The translations under genes and the position numbers were made by a program. This document shows, piece by piece, positions 37,439 to 46,309 of a DNA stretch of 48,241 bases. This DNA comes from Deltaproteobacteria bacterium (GTDB lineage Bacteria > Myxococcota > XYA12-FULL-58-9 > JABJBS01). Within the stretch, counting starts at the first letter, position 1; every line of letters starts with the position of its first letter. The DNA lies in assembly GCA_018668695.1 (NCBI GenBank), contig JABJBS010000377.1:1-48241 (forward strand). Direction: 5' to 3'. The notes below the pieces were generated by a model, which was given only the letters and a program-made list of their open reading frames with translations, was not told the DNA's origin and made no database searches.

Positions 37439-38491
37439 ATGTTTAGACCAGCTCTCATTTGCCTCACGTTATTTTTATCCGTTGCGACTGCACCCGATAC
37501 CATCATGGCGGCAACCTGCATCGACTTTGATTCGCCCCATACAACGGGGCAACTTGACCGAGATGCGATATCAGAAAGCTCAGGGCTTACCGTATCTCGA
37601 ACGCATCTCGACACGTTTTGGACCCACAATGACTCAGGCGATGAAGCACGGTTTTTCGGCGTATCCAGTGGCGGCGACGACCTTGGCACGGTGCGCGTCA
37701 CCGGCGCCACGGCAAACGACTGGGAAGCTATGACATTGGGAGCATGCGATAATCAAACCTGCCTCTATATTGGTGATGTCGGTGATAATGAGGCGACTCG
37801 AAATGACATCAGTCTTTGGCGCGTCACAGAACCCGTCCCGCCTGGTAAAGGAAACGAAACCTTCGCATTGGCAACGGAAATTGAGCTTCGCTACCCCGAC
37901 GGCCCCATGGACTGTGAAGCCATAGCCTATGACCCGCTTACTTCAGACATTTTATTCATTGAAAAATCCTGGTCGGCCAAAGCGCGTGTTCATCGCTTAC
38001 CGGCCGGTGCATGGAACACAACCTCAGATGGCGATATTACCCTTACCTATATTGATACGATTGATTTTGATACCGACTCGCTCACCGGCGGGCTGGTCAC
38101 GGGCGCTGACATCAATCCAGCGGGAGTTTCACTCTTTGCGAGAACCTATGTTGCCGGGTTTCACATCAACCTGATTCGCGACACCGAAGGCAATATCAGC
38201 GGCTTCGATACAATCACACAAGACGAAGTTTACGGGGACGGACAATGTGAATCCATTGCCTTTGGACCAGATGGTATGGAACTTTGGTTTACGTGCGAAG
38301 ACGAAAACGGGCCCATCGGAAAATCTGATTGCCTAACATGGCGAGACGACTCAACCGGAAGCACGACCACGGAGGAGCCCAAGGGTTGTCAAAGCGCTCA
38401 TGCGCCTTGGTGGCTGTTGCTGATTCTTCTCTACTGTAAGATTCGAATCTCATCCCCCACGATCTCAAGCACGGAAGTACTGCCGCCGTAA
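37439..38491 (+). CDS. Secreted propeller-like protein with MYXO-CTERM-like tail
   Basis: About 350 residues. The signal peptide is FRPALICLTLFLSVATA, and the mature part begins near AATCIDFDSPH. The repeated pattern (SESSGLTVSRTHLDTFWTHN, GATANDWEAMTLGACD, MDCEAIAYDPLTSDILFIEK, CESIAFGPDGMELWFTCE) suggests a calcium-free beta-propeller of the esterase-like/SdiA-regulated type; I do not recognise an exact function. The C-terminus reads CQSAHAPWWLLLILLYCKIR: a Cys, a hydrophobic span and basic residues, as in MYXO-CTERM surface-anchoring tails, but 12 more residues follow the basic part. Start choices are 37439 (13 nt after the previous stop) or 37406; neither has a strong ribosome site. The 3' end overlaps the phosphatase gene by 61 bp. 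Confidence 0.7.
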   Translation: MFRPALICLTLFLSVATAPDTIMAATCIDFDSPHTTGQLDRDAISESSGLTVSRTHLDTFWTHNDSGDEARFFGVSSGGDDLGTVRVTGATANDWEAMTLGACDNQTCLYIGDVGDNEATRNDISLWRVTEPVPPGKGNETFALATEIELRYPDGPMDCEAIAYDPLTSDILFIEKSWSAKARVHRLPAGAWNTTSDGDITLTYIDTIDFDTDSLTGGLVTGADINPAGVSLFARTYVAGFHINLIRDTEGNISGFDTITQDEVYGDGQCESIAFGPDGMELWFTCEDENGPIGKSDCLTWRDDSTGSTTTEEPKGCQSAHAPWWLLLILLYCKIRISSPTISSTEVLPP

Positions 38492-39423
38492 TAATCGGCC
38501 ATTCCAACATCCACGCGCCAAACCTTTCCATCGCATTCAGAAGTAATGCCGTCGTATTGAACACTGTGGCCAACAACGATGCGTTGGGCCGGAAGTGCTG
38601 CAAGAACCTGCTCCAACAAAGCGCATTCAGTAGCCGTCGTTCCGCTTGAATAGTGGCGGCTCCAAACGGGGCTCGAGTCTCCGGACATCACGGATTCAAA
38701 GGGTCCATCACCTTTTAAAAACGCGTGAACACCTTGGTTTATATTTTCCAAGCCGTACTCTACATGGCTCGGCAAAATACCCCCGTGTACGAAAATGGTA
38801 TCTCCAACAACCATGGTTACATTGTGTCCCGAAAGAATTTCCGCATAAGGACCGCCAGGGCGAAATGCCGCGGCACGTCCCCTTTGATAATCCTCGAAAG
38901 CTTCGTAAAACGAATCCGTCTCATCGTAAGGGATATCGTTAAAATCGAGCCAGCCACCAAAGGTGACATAGCGAAAGTCGAGTTCACCGTTCATGGTCTC
39001 GTGATTGCCCAGAAGAGAAAAGAAGCCGCCGCCGGCCTCCCACGCCGCATCAGCGATACTTTCAAAGAGATCTAAAATCGCACGCTCGCCATTGCCGCGG
39101 TCGAGCTGGTCACCCACCTGCATCACAACCGTATCACCACCTATCCAGCTCAAATTATCGTCGATGACGCCGGCAGTTTTGAGAGCTTCAAGAGCTGCCT
39201 CATAGTCACCGTGCACATCGCCCATGGCCACAAGCCGGGTTGGTTCACCCATAAATGTTGGCGGCGGAACAGGACGCTCAGATGGACGATCGGGAACGGT
39301 TGTAGGCTCAGATGGCTCGCCAGTCTCGTCGGAATCAGTCCCGGAACCGGTCTCGCCGGGTGTTTCAGCCGCTTTGCAACCCAACATCACCACGAGGATT
39401 AAATATGGCAGTAGATTTTTCAT
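38431..39423 (-). CDS. Metallophosphoesterase lipoprotein (Shewanella-like protein phosphatase type)
   Basis: 330 residues from the ATG at 39423, chosen for GAGGAGA 6 nt upstream and the lipoprotein signal MKNLLPYLILVVMLGC (lipobox VMLG-C). An acidic Ser/Thr/Pro linker (TGSGTDSDETGEPSEPTT) leads to the phosphatase. PPP-type metal motifs are GDVHGDYEAA, GDQLDRGNGE, GNHETMNGE, FVHGGI and VVGHSVQYDG. These are the blocks seen in Shewanella-like phosphatases. It is likely displayed on the outer or inner membrane and faces the periplasm or surface. The substrate is unknown. Confidence 0.9.
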   Translation of the reverse strand: MKNLLPYLILVVMLGCKAAETPGETGSGTDSDETGEPSEPTTVPDRPSERPVPPPTFMGEPTRLVAMGDVHGDYEAALEALKTAGVIDDNLSWIGGDTVVMQVGDQLDRGNGERAILDLFESIADAAWEAGGGFFSLLGNHETMNGELDFRYVTFGGWLDFNDIPYDETDSFYEAFEDYQRGRAAAFRPGGPYAEILSGHNVTMVVGDTIFVHGGILPSHVEYGLENINQGVHAFLKGDGPFESVMSGDSSPVWSRHYSSGTTATECALLEQVLAALPAQRIVVGHSVQYDGITSECDGKVWRVDVGMADYYGGSTSVLEIVGDEIRILQ

Positions 39424-39600
39424 AAAGTATCTCCTCTTCGCCTGAGCATCTACGGTGAGTTGCCACCCATGGCAAGCTGTCTGGAGGGCCCCTTGCAATT
39501 ATGTCCGTAACTTTTTCGCCGCGCACCTGTTTAATCCCGCGTGAGCATGTGAGGGGCCTTAAGCGGGTCGTTCACGAAACCCTCAAGAGGAGCCCAAAAG

Positions 39601-41133
39601 ATGATAAACCCCAATAAATTCAAACGCTTAATTCTGGCATCGGCCATCATAGGGAGCTGTTATGGGTGCGCCGCGGATGAAGTGGCCGGTGAAACGACAG
39701 GCGATGAAACATCAAGCTCACAAGATGAAACCACGCAAGAACAAGACGAGCCCGGTGACTCAGACGAGACAACCGATCCTAATGACGATGCATCTGAAGT
39801 TGAAAGCTTTCGCCCAGAGGGTTGGGCCGAAGAGAGCCACGCCAAAGGCGTAGACGCCGATTACGAGCGGATTTTCCCAAATAGCGATGTTCAACAGATA
39901 GTAATCACCATCTCAGCTCAGCACTACGAAAACATGATGAACGATATGACCGAGCTCTACGGTAATCCGGGTCAGGGCGGAGGCGGTCCCGGCGGCGGTG
40001 GTGGCCCTGGGGGCGGATTTTCCGATACAGAGCCGAGCTTTGTTCCCGTGAACGTAGAATACAACGGCTTGACTTGGTGGAACGTGGGGATGCGCTTCAA
40101 AGGCAACTCAACGCTGATGGACGCATGGCGCAGCGGCGGTAAGAAACTTCCCTTTCGACTCGATTTTGATGAATTCGAAGACACCTTCGAAGAAATCGAC
40201 GACCAACGCTTTTATGGGTTTAAGAAACTTACATTTTCAAGCGGGGCAAAAGATGACTCTTTGATTCGAGAAAAGCTAGGCGGTGAACTCTTTCGAGATG
40301 CTGGCGTCAAGGTTGCTCGCAGCAGCTTCTACCGAATTTATCTCGATGTGGGAGACGGCAATGGTCAAGTTTATGCTGGGCTTTATACCATGGTGGAAGA
40401 CCTCTCAGACGACTTTTTGAAATCGCAATTCGAAGACGACAATGGCAATCTTTACAAGCCTGATGGAAACGGCGCTGATTGGCAGAGTTTTGTCGAGGGT
40501 GGCTTTATTAAGAAATCCAATGAGGAAGACGCCGATTGGACCGATATTCAAAATGCGATCGGTGCCCTACACGCTTCGCAAAATGATGCTGAAGCCTGGA
40601 GAACAGACCTTGAGCGACACTTCAACGTGGGCGAATACCTCAAACTCTTGGCTGTGAACCAATCTATTGAAAACTGGGACACCTACGGCCTCATGACCCA
40701 CAACTACTACCTCTACGCCGATCCCAGTGACAATGGACGACTTCTTTGGCTTCCCTGGGACTTAAACGAGTGCTTGCAGCCATCAAGGGGCGGCGGCATG
40801 AGTGTTTTACTGAGTGAGGTTTCTGACCAGTGGCCCGTCATCCGCTACCTGATGGACGATCCAGTTTACGCAGCTCAATATTATGAAGAGCTTGCGACCT
40901 TTTTAGACGGCGCCTTCGCTATCGATAAAGTTGAAAACCGAATGCAAGAGCTGCACGACCTGGTGGCGCCCTTCGTAAGCGGCGAAACTGGAGAAGCCTA
41001 TCCCTACACCAATTTGAGCAATACTTCTGCTTTTGAAACATCGTTAACCCAAGGCAACTACGCCCTAAAGAACCATCTCCAAGACCGGCACGAAGCGGTT
41101 GAAGATGCCTTGTCATCCGTCGGTTTTGAATAA
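39601..41133 (+). CDS. CotH-kinase-family lipoprotein (first copy)
   Basis: 510 residues. A lipoprotein signal (lipobox near SCYG-C23) is followed by a 45-residue acidic Thr/Glu/Asp linker and then the CotH domain: QQIVITISAQHYENMM, YNGLTWWNVGMRFKGNST, KKLPFRLDFDEF, FYGFKKLTFSSG and the C-terminal HNYYLYADP and LLWLPWDLNECLQ. A glycine-rich loop (GQGGGGPGGGGGPGGGF) interrupts the N-terminal part at residues about 122-140. CotH kinases phosphorylate proteins on Ser. AAGAGGAG lies 9 nt upstream of the ATG. A second CotH lipoprotein is encoded at 47798. Confidence 0.9.
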   Translation: MINPNKFKRLILASAIIGSCYGCAADEVAGETTGDETSSSQDETTQEQDEPGDSDETTDPNDDASEVESFRPEGWAEESHAKGVDADYERIFPNSDVQQIVITISAQHYENMMNDMTELYGNPGQGGGGPGGGGGPGGGFSDTEPSFVPVNVEYNGLTWWNVGMRFKGNSTLMDAWRSGGKKLPFRLDFDEFEDTFEEIDDQRFYGFKKLTFSSGAKDDSLIREKLGGELFRDAGVKVARSSFYRIYLDVGDGNGQVYAGLYTMVEDLSDDFLKSQFEDDNGNLYKPDGNGADWQSFVEGGFIKKSNEEDADWTDIQNAIGALHASQNDAEAWRTDLERHFNVGEYLKLLAVNQSIENWDTYGLMTHNYYLYADPSDNGRLLWLPWDLNECLQPSRGGGMSVLLSEVSDQWPVIRYLMDDPVYAAQYYEELATFLDGAFAIDKVENRMQELHDLVAPFVSGETGEAYPYTNLSNTSAFETSLTQGNYALKNHLQDRHEAVEDALSSVGFE

Positions 41134-41163
41134 GGCTGGCGGCCCGGACTTGAGGAGTAAAAG

Positions 41164-41253
41164 ATGTCTAGCCCTCGCGAAATCATTGTGGGAATTGGGG
41201 CGTTCTTCATAACCATCTTTTTTGTTCAAGGACTTATTGAGTTTTTAGTTTGA
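41164..41253 (+). CDS. Predicted 29-residue single-span membrane peptide
   Basis: ATG at 41164 with GAGGAG 5-10 nt upstream, 30 nt after the CotH stop. It translates as MSSPREIIVGIGAFFITIFF followed by VQGLIEFLV and a TGA stop: a short hydrophilic head and one membrane segment of about 20 residues. The ribosome site and composition argue for a real gene, but it is too short to be sure. Confidence 0.5.
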   Translation: MSSPREIIVGIGAFFITIFFVQGLIEFLV

Positions 41254-41425
41254 GACCGCCGCTTTCACCAGTGCGTGCTTCAATTCCCTATACATCCAAC
41301 TCAATGAGGCTTTCTCTAAGCTTGGCTAAGCTGCGTTTGTCATTTACTTTGAATTAGAAAATTTGGTAACTTCCCCACTTGGCATGCTAAATCGCCACCA
41401 TTATCCTGTCTTCTTAGGAGTCATT

Positions 41426-42556
41426 ATGCGCTTAATCGTTTGCTTGAGTATCATCTCAACGATTCATCTTTTCGGCTGCGCCGGCAGTGAGCCGTGCGTT
41501 TATTCGGAAACTACCGGTTATGGTAGCGATTGCTCAATCGACGACAATGCAAGCAGTGTTACCCTTAATGAATTTAGCTCAAAGGGTGATGACTTTGTAG
41601 AGATCTACAACCAAGGTGACTCACAGGTAGACATCGGCGGCTGGATCCTCACCGATGATGTAGAGGTTGGGAAAATAGACAATTACGACCCGGCCGCAGA
41701 TCTTGAGAAGTTCGTGTTCCCGGCAGGCACCGTGATTGCAGGGCAAGCATTTCTCGCCATTCCCAAAGGCGCAGAAGGCATCGCACATCCATTTGGCATT
41801 AGCTCAAAAGGCGACACGGTCACCTTGGTGGCAAGTAACGGGCAGCTCATCGACCAAGGTCAGGCTGCCGACGGGCAATCAAGGCCGTCCTACTGCCGAA
41901 TCCCAGACGGCACCGGTAATTGGGAAGTGTGTGAACTTACCGCAGGCAGCGCCAACCAAGCCGTTCAGTGTGGCAATGGAACCGTCGATGCCACCGAAGA
42001 GTGCGATGGAACCGATTTAGGCGGCAAGAGTTGTTCAGATTTGGCTGAGAGCTACACGGGTGGAAGCCTCACGTGCTCTTCATCGTGCACACTCATCCGG
42101 ACCGGTTGTGAAACCAGCGCACTTTGCCAAAGCGGCGTTGTTTTAAATGAAGTCTGCCATAAGAACTCGCTTTGCGGAGTCGTGGGAACAACCACCGGAG
42201 ACTGGCTAGAACTCTACAACGATTCAGATGAGACCGTTTCGATTTCAGGTTGCAGCATCCAAGTGAGTGAAGGCGGCTCGATGCAGTCCAAAACTCTCAT
42301 CGCTCACATCAAAGATATGGAAAACCTCGAGCTTTCGCCGGGTGCTTATCTTGTGATCAACGACGTGGAAGAGCTATTTGATGCCGGCAACGATGCATTC
42401 GTGTCGCTTCTCGGTGAAAATGAAGAAGCTATCAATTCGCTGACAACATCATCCGCCCTTTCCGTGGACGGCGATCCTCAAAGCGACGCGTGCAGTATCG
42501 ACGAAGGGACAAGCGCAGCTTCACCGAGTAGCACCAATCAGTGTGTAGGTCTTTAG
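41426..42556 (+). CDS. Lipoprotein with two lamin-tail domains and a Myxococcus-type Cys-rich repeat
   Basis: 376 residues from the ATG at 41426 (TTAGGAG 5 nt upstream). The lipobox is HLFG-C. Lamin-tail domain 1 is residues about 32-150 (VTLNEFSSKGDDFVEIYN, GGWILTDD), and domain 2 is about 230-370 (GVVLNEVCHKN..., GDWLELYNDSDETVSISG). Between them is CGNGTVDATEECDGTDLGG with SLTCSSSCTLIRTGC, the Cys-rich repeat common in Myxococcota surface proteins. Lamin-tail domains in bacteria occur on extracellular proteins, often with CotH or nuclease partners. The neighbours here (CotH copies on both sides) fit that pattern. Function unknown. Confidence 0.88.
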   Translation: MRLIVCLSIISTIHLFGCAGSEPCVYSETTGYGSDCSIDDNASSVTLNEFSSKGDDFVEIYNQGDSQVDIGGWILTDDVEVGKIDNYDPAADLEKFVFPAGTVIAGQAFLAIPKGAEGIAHPFGISSKGDTVTLVASNGQLIDQGQAADGQSRPSYCRIPDGTGNWEVCELTAGSANQAVQCGNGTVDATEECDGTDLGGKSCSDLAESYTGGSLTCSSSCTLIRTGCETSALCQSGVVLNEVCHKNSLCGVVGTTTGDWLELYNDSDETVSISGCSIQVSEGGSMQSKTLIAHIKDMENLELSPGAYLVINDVEELFDAGNDAFVSLLGENEEAINSLTTSSALSVDGDPQSDACSIDEGTSAASPSSTNQCVGL

Positions 42557-42808
42557 ACTACATGATCGTAGGGCCCTAACTTCAGCACCTTAGCGCTCTA
42601 TTTAAACTCATATCGTTTAATTTTCCGTAACTTCTACCCCACGGGTCAGTTATTAAGTTAGCACCCACATCAAACTACACGTCGTGGTTAGAGTGTGGAG
42701 ATTCTTTGAAGCTACTTAAATGGGTTTAGACCGCAAATTTCCCATCCCAATCGTGTGATGTAGTATCATTGGAAGAAAAGTGTCACATCTTAACAGGAGC
42801 TTCAGAGG

Positions 42809-43597
42809 TTGTTTTCAGCGCCCACACAAGTCTTAGAGCGACGAGAGTTTAAGTATCTCGTACCCGAAAAGGTTGCTCAAGATATGGGGCGTGCGCTGAG
42901 CAGTATTTGCTCGCGCGATGCATACTCCGGACCAGAAGGCATCTACACCATTCGGTCCCTTTACTTCGACTCTGCTAAGTTTGGCTGTTACTGGGCAAAC
43001 GAGCGCGAACAATTCGAGCGGTTTAAGTGCCGCATACGCTCTTACCCGCCCCTTTCAAACAATGTCTGGTTTGAGGTGAAGGGCCGAGAAGGTGACACCA
43101 TTCGCAAAACACGGGTCCGAGTTTCGGGCCGAGACTGGCAAGAACTTTTGCGAAATCCAAGCATCGAGAATCTCAGTAAGATTGACTTGCCCGGCCGCAA
43201 CTACGCGGAGCGCTTTCTGTCTCTGATTCATACCCACCACCTCTCTCCAAAAGTGCTGGTAGAATACGACCGAGAAGCTTTCTTCTCTCACGTTGATGAT
43301 TACGCCCGCGTCACATTCGACCGGGGTGTCCGCTGCCAAATTCAGGAAGAGGCTTCGGTGGAGGCTCAGGAAAATGCGTGGCGGTTCGTCGACAATCCGA
43401 TTGTGACCCATACTCAAGGACCCATGTGCGTCGTCGAACTTAAATTTGGCGCGATGGTACCAAGATGGATGAGTGTTTTGGTTCAAAACTTTGAACTATT
43501 GCGATACTCTTTTTCGAAATATTGCTTCAGTGTAGACGCGCAACTGCTCTTACCCAATAGCCATGTGGCCGGTATTCAGGCCCAAGGAATGATGTAA
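42809..43597 (+). CDS. VTC-domain polyphosphate-polymerase-like protein
   Basis: 262 residues. The start is a TTG at 42809 with AGGAG 9 nt upstream. The tunnel-fold residues of VTC polymerases are visible: K15 in ERREFKYLV, R49 in IRSLYFDS, K73/R75/R77 in RFKCRIRSY, E89 and K91 in WFEVKGREG, R155 in VEYDREAFF, E210 and K212 in VVELKF, and K237 in FSKYCF. In yeast Vtc4 the equivalent residues make polyphosphate from ATP, so the site looks competent. It overlaps the DUF4956 gene by 1 nt and leads a four-gene operon. The polymer made in this bacterium is an inference. Confidence 0.9.
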   Translation: MFSAPTQVLERREFKYLVPEKVAQDMGRALSSICSRDAYSGPEGIYTIRSLYFDSAKFGCYWANEREQFERFKCRIRSYPPLSNNVWFEVKGREGDTIRKTRVRVSGRDWQELLRNPSIENLSKIDLPGRNYAERFLSLIHTHHLSPKVLVEYDREAFFSHVDDYARVTFDRGVRCQIQEEASVEAQENAWRFVDNPIVTHTQGPMCVVELKFGAMVPRWMSVLVQNFELLRYSFSKYCFSVDAQLLLPNSHVAGIQAQGMM

Positions 43598-44277
43598 TGG
43601 ATCTTCTCGATAGTATATCTAGACCCGACATAGTCGATTGGCGCACCGCCATCGTCTCGATACTTTTAGCGTTTGCGCTCGCCCAAGCCGTCGCCTCTGT
43701 TTATATGCGCACGTTTCGTGGCCTTAGCTACTCGCGCACCCTCGTTCAAGCAATGGCCCTGGCCTCTATTGTTACCTGTATGCTGATGCTTGCCATTGGC
43801 AACAGCATTGCAGCCGGTATTGGTATTGCGGGCGGTCTTTCCATCATTCGCTTTCGAACCACCATGCGCGACCCACGCGATATGGTCTTTGTGTTCACGG
43901 CCCTTGCCGCTGGTATTGCCTCGGGTCTTCAAGCCTACGCTGCGGCCATTGCGGGAACCGTTGTGTTCTTAGTCGCTGCCATGGCTCTAGACCTCACAGC
44001 TTTTGGTGCTCGCAAGCACTTTGACGGCCTCGTACGATTTGCGCTTCCCCCGCAAGGCGAAGCACAAACTTTGGTGGGTCAGCTCCTTAAAAAGCACTGC
44101 GACTCATTCGTGCTCGTGACGTTGCGAGAAGCTTCCCAAGGGAAAATGGTAGAGCACGCGTATCAAATTAGCATCCCTCACCCGGAAGCTCGAAGTGAAC
44201 TCGTTGCCAATTTACAAGCACTGAGCGGCGTCCAAGACGTTACGCTTTTGATGCAAGAACCGACGTTGGATTTATAG
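43597..44277 (+). CDS. DUF4956 membrane protein
   Basis: 226 residues. Residues 15-130 hold about four membrane segments (WRTAIVSILLAFALAQAVAS, ALASIVTCMLMLAIGN, AAGIGIAGGLSIIRFRTTMR, AAAIAGTVVFLVAAMAL) with the diagnostic SIIRFRTTMRDPRDMVFVF, and a cytosolic C-terminal domain follows. DUF4956 proteins commonly sit next to VTC-domain genes; no activity has been shown that I know of. The start overlaps the VTC stop (TAATG) and the next gene starts 1 nt after its stop. It may be the inner-membrane channel or anchor of the system. Confidence 0.9.
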   Translation: MDLLDSISRPDIVDWRTAIVSILLAFALAQAVASVYMRTFRGLSYSRTLVQAMALASIVTCMLMLAIGNSIAAGIGIAGGLSIIRFRTTMRDPRDMVFVFTALAAGIASGLQAYAAAIAGTVVFLVAAMALDLTAFGARKHFDGLVRFALPPQGEAQTLVGQLLKKHCDSFVLVTLREASQGKMVEHAYQISIPHPEARSELVANLQALSGVQDVTLLMQEPTLDL

Positions 44278-44278
44278 A

Positions 44279-46309
44279 ATGATGGATTGGAAAACAGAAA
44301 GAAGACTTCGCAGCTTAGGACCTTGGGCAATTTTTTGCTTTTCCCTGGTCGGTGCATTTGCCCTCCACGAGGCAGGCCATGGCACAGACCGGGCGGTAGG
44401 CTTTGCTGAGGGTGAAGAGATTTCCATCGGCGCACTCTACACGGGGCGCGTTAGCCAAATAGCTGTCGATGCTGGACAAGAAGTTACGGCCGGACAGGTC
44501 GTCGCTCAGCTCGACACCAAAGCCATCGATGCTCAAATTCAAGTCGTTCAAGCGGAATACAATCGCCTGGAAGCCGAAGCCGATGCCGGCCGAATTGGCG
44601 CTCAGCGCTCACAAACTCAGGACAACGACGCACTCGAGTCGAAGCGGCTCGCACTTCTTCGGGAACAGGCTCAGCTTAAGAGTTCAAGAGAGAAGCTCAG
44701 TATTCTCGCCGCCGAACGAAGCCGTATCCAAGATCTCGTCACACAAAATCTAGCCACCGGTGAAGAGCTCGCTGAGCTTGAAATGAAGTACGTCAGTGTC
44801 AAACAAGATGTAGCAGAGCGTCCACAGTCGGTTGCGCTGCTTCGCCGGCAACTCCAACGCGCCGAGCAAGACGCGTCTACTGTAGGTGATAAAGGCATCC
44901 ACGTTGTTTCTCTCGCATTGGAGCGAAAGCTGGAAGTATCCAAGCGTAAATTGGAGCAGCTCCAAGAAGAACGAAACGCCTACACCTTGGTCGCACCGGT
45001 TTCAGGGCTCGTTACCTTGATTCACAGCTACCGCGGAGAAGTTGTGACCCCAGGCGAAGTGGTCGTGGGTATGGTTGGGGCGCAATCTTCACGCGTCATT
45101 GCGTGCTTATCTGAAGACCAGGCGCTCGATATCCGGCGCGGTGATATCGCAACACTCTGGCCCCGCGGCGATGCTATGAAATTAAGCGGCCGTGTAGTGA
45201 CGCTTGGGCCCTTGGTCGACGAAGTTCCCATCCGGTGCCGGCAAATCCCTGGACGCCAGACCTTTGGTCGCCACGTCACCATTTTACTCGATAATCAAAG
45301 CTCTTTAATTCCCGGCCAAGCTCTGAGTGTGAAGTTCAACTTTTCAGGAACTGGATCAGGCACTGCCCAGGCCAAGCCCCAAGCCCAAGCTCTCACGGGT
45401 ATGCTCAGCGCTATGAAAGTGCCAGATACGCTCCAAGCCCTCTCACGCTTTGAGCCTTCGGGCATTCTTTGGCACCAAGCGTCCTCCCGCTACTTGGTTG
45501 TCAGCGACGACACCGGTTTTAAGAGCAAGCGCGAAGACAGTCCCTGGATTTTCGAAATGTCGAATGCGGGCGAGGTTGGAATGAACCCCATCGCTATCCA
45601 AGGAGATATTCAATTCAGCGATCTTGAGTCCATTGCACCTGCCGAAGATGGGGGCATCTACTTATTGAGTTCTCAGGGGCACAGCCGCAGTGGCAAACGT
45701 AAAACGACACGCACTCAATTTATTAAAATTGAGCAAAATGAATCGGGCTTTCAAGCGGCTGCGAAGCAAAGCCTCGTCTCCACCATCGAGGCCCATGGTG
45801 AAGCTTATCTAAGCTCCCTGGGTCTTCCTGCCGGCACACGCGAACTGGAAATCGAAGCCATGGCAGCTCATCAAGGTGCTCTTTACCTCGGCCTAAAATC
45901 ACCTCTCGATGCGGCGGGCAACGCCATGATTTGGAAAATGGAAGAACCAGAAGCATTTTTGCGAACCGGGAACCTCTCGCAGGAAAATCTATCGCTTTGG
46001 GCGACGGTTAAAGTACCTGCCCAAAGTGACGCAAAGGCGGTAGCTGGTGGTATTTCTGAGCTTCTCTTTTTACCGAATGGCTCTTTAATGATTGCCTCAA
46101 CCCCTTCACAGGGTGACGGCAAACCTACGGGGTTTTTATCTTATGCACGTCAGCCTAAGGGCGGACTGATGTCTCTCGAAACGGTACGCACCTTCAAAGG
46201 TCATAAGCCGGAAGGTCTTAGTCTCTCGTCCAACCCTGGCTACGTGACCGTCGCATTTGATGCCGGCAACAACACACCGCATTGGGTTCAGGTTCCATGG
46301 CCCAAATAA
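44279..46309 (+). CDS. HlyD-type membrane-fusion protein fused to a propeller-like C-terminal domain
   Basis: 676 residues. TM near residues 14-30; lipoyl half 1 GRVSQIAVDAGQEVTAGQVV (57-76); long alpha-hairpin coiled coil about 82-238; lipoyl half 2 TLVAPVSGLVTLIHSYRGEV; beta-barrel to about 350. These make a standard periplasmic adaptor. A Gly/Ala/Gln linker (SGTGSGTAQAKPQAQAL) leads to about 300 extra residues with propeller-like repeats (FEPSGILWHQASSRYLVVSD, FSDLESIAPAEDGGIYLLSS, LEIEAMAAHQGALYLGLKSP, GISELLFLPNGSLMIAS). I do not know an adaptor with this appendage. It is 1 nt after DUF4956, and the TolC-like gene overlaps it by 13 nt. It probably bridges inner and outer membranes; cargo unknown. 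Confidence 0.87.
   Translation: MMDWKTERRLRSLGPWAIFCFSLVGAFALHEAGHGTDRAVGFAEGEEISIGALYTGRVSQIAVDAGQEVTAGQVVAQLDTKAIDAQIQVVQAEYNRLEAEADAGRIGAQRSQTQDNDALESKRLALLREQAQLKSSREKLSILAAERSRIQDLVTQNLATGEELAELEMKYVSVKQDVAERPQSVALLRRQLQRAEQDASTVGDKGIHVVSLALERKLEVSKRKLEQLQEERNAYTLVAPVSGLVTLIHSYRGEVVTPGEVVVGMVGAQSSRVIACLSEDQALDIRRGDIATLWPRGDAMKLSGRVVTLGPLVDEVPIRCRQIPGRQTFGRHVTILLDNQSSLIPGQALSVKFNFSGTGSGTAQAKPQAQALTGMLSAMKVPDTLQALSRFEPSGILWHQASSRYLVVSDDTGFKSKREDSPWIFEMSNAGEVGMNPIAIQGDIQFSDLESIAPAEDGGIYLLSSQGHSRSGKRKTTRTQFIKIEQNESGFQAAAKQSLVSTIEAHGEAYLSSLGLPAGTRELEIEAMAAHQGALYLGLKSPLDAAGNAMIWKMEEPEAFLRTGNLSQENLSLWATVKVPAQSDAKAVAGGISELLFLPNGSLMIASTPSQGDGKPTGFLSYARQPKGGLMSLETVRTFKGHKPEGLSLSSNPGYVTVAFDAGNNTPHWVQVPWPK

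Noticed and set aside
39966-40020. Glycine-rich stretch as a frameshift or low-quality sequence
   Set aside because: The reading frame stays open and CotH blocks continue on both sides, so it is a real low-complexity loop.
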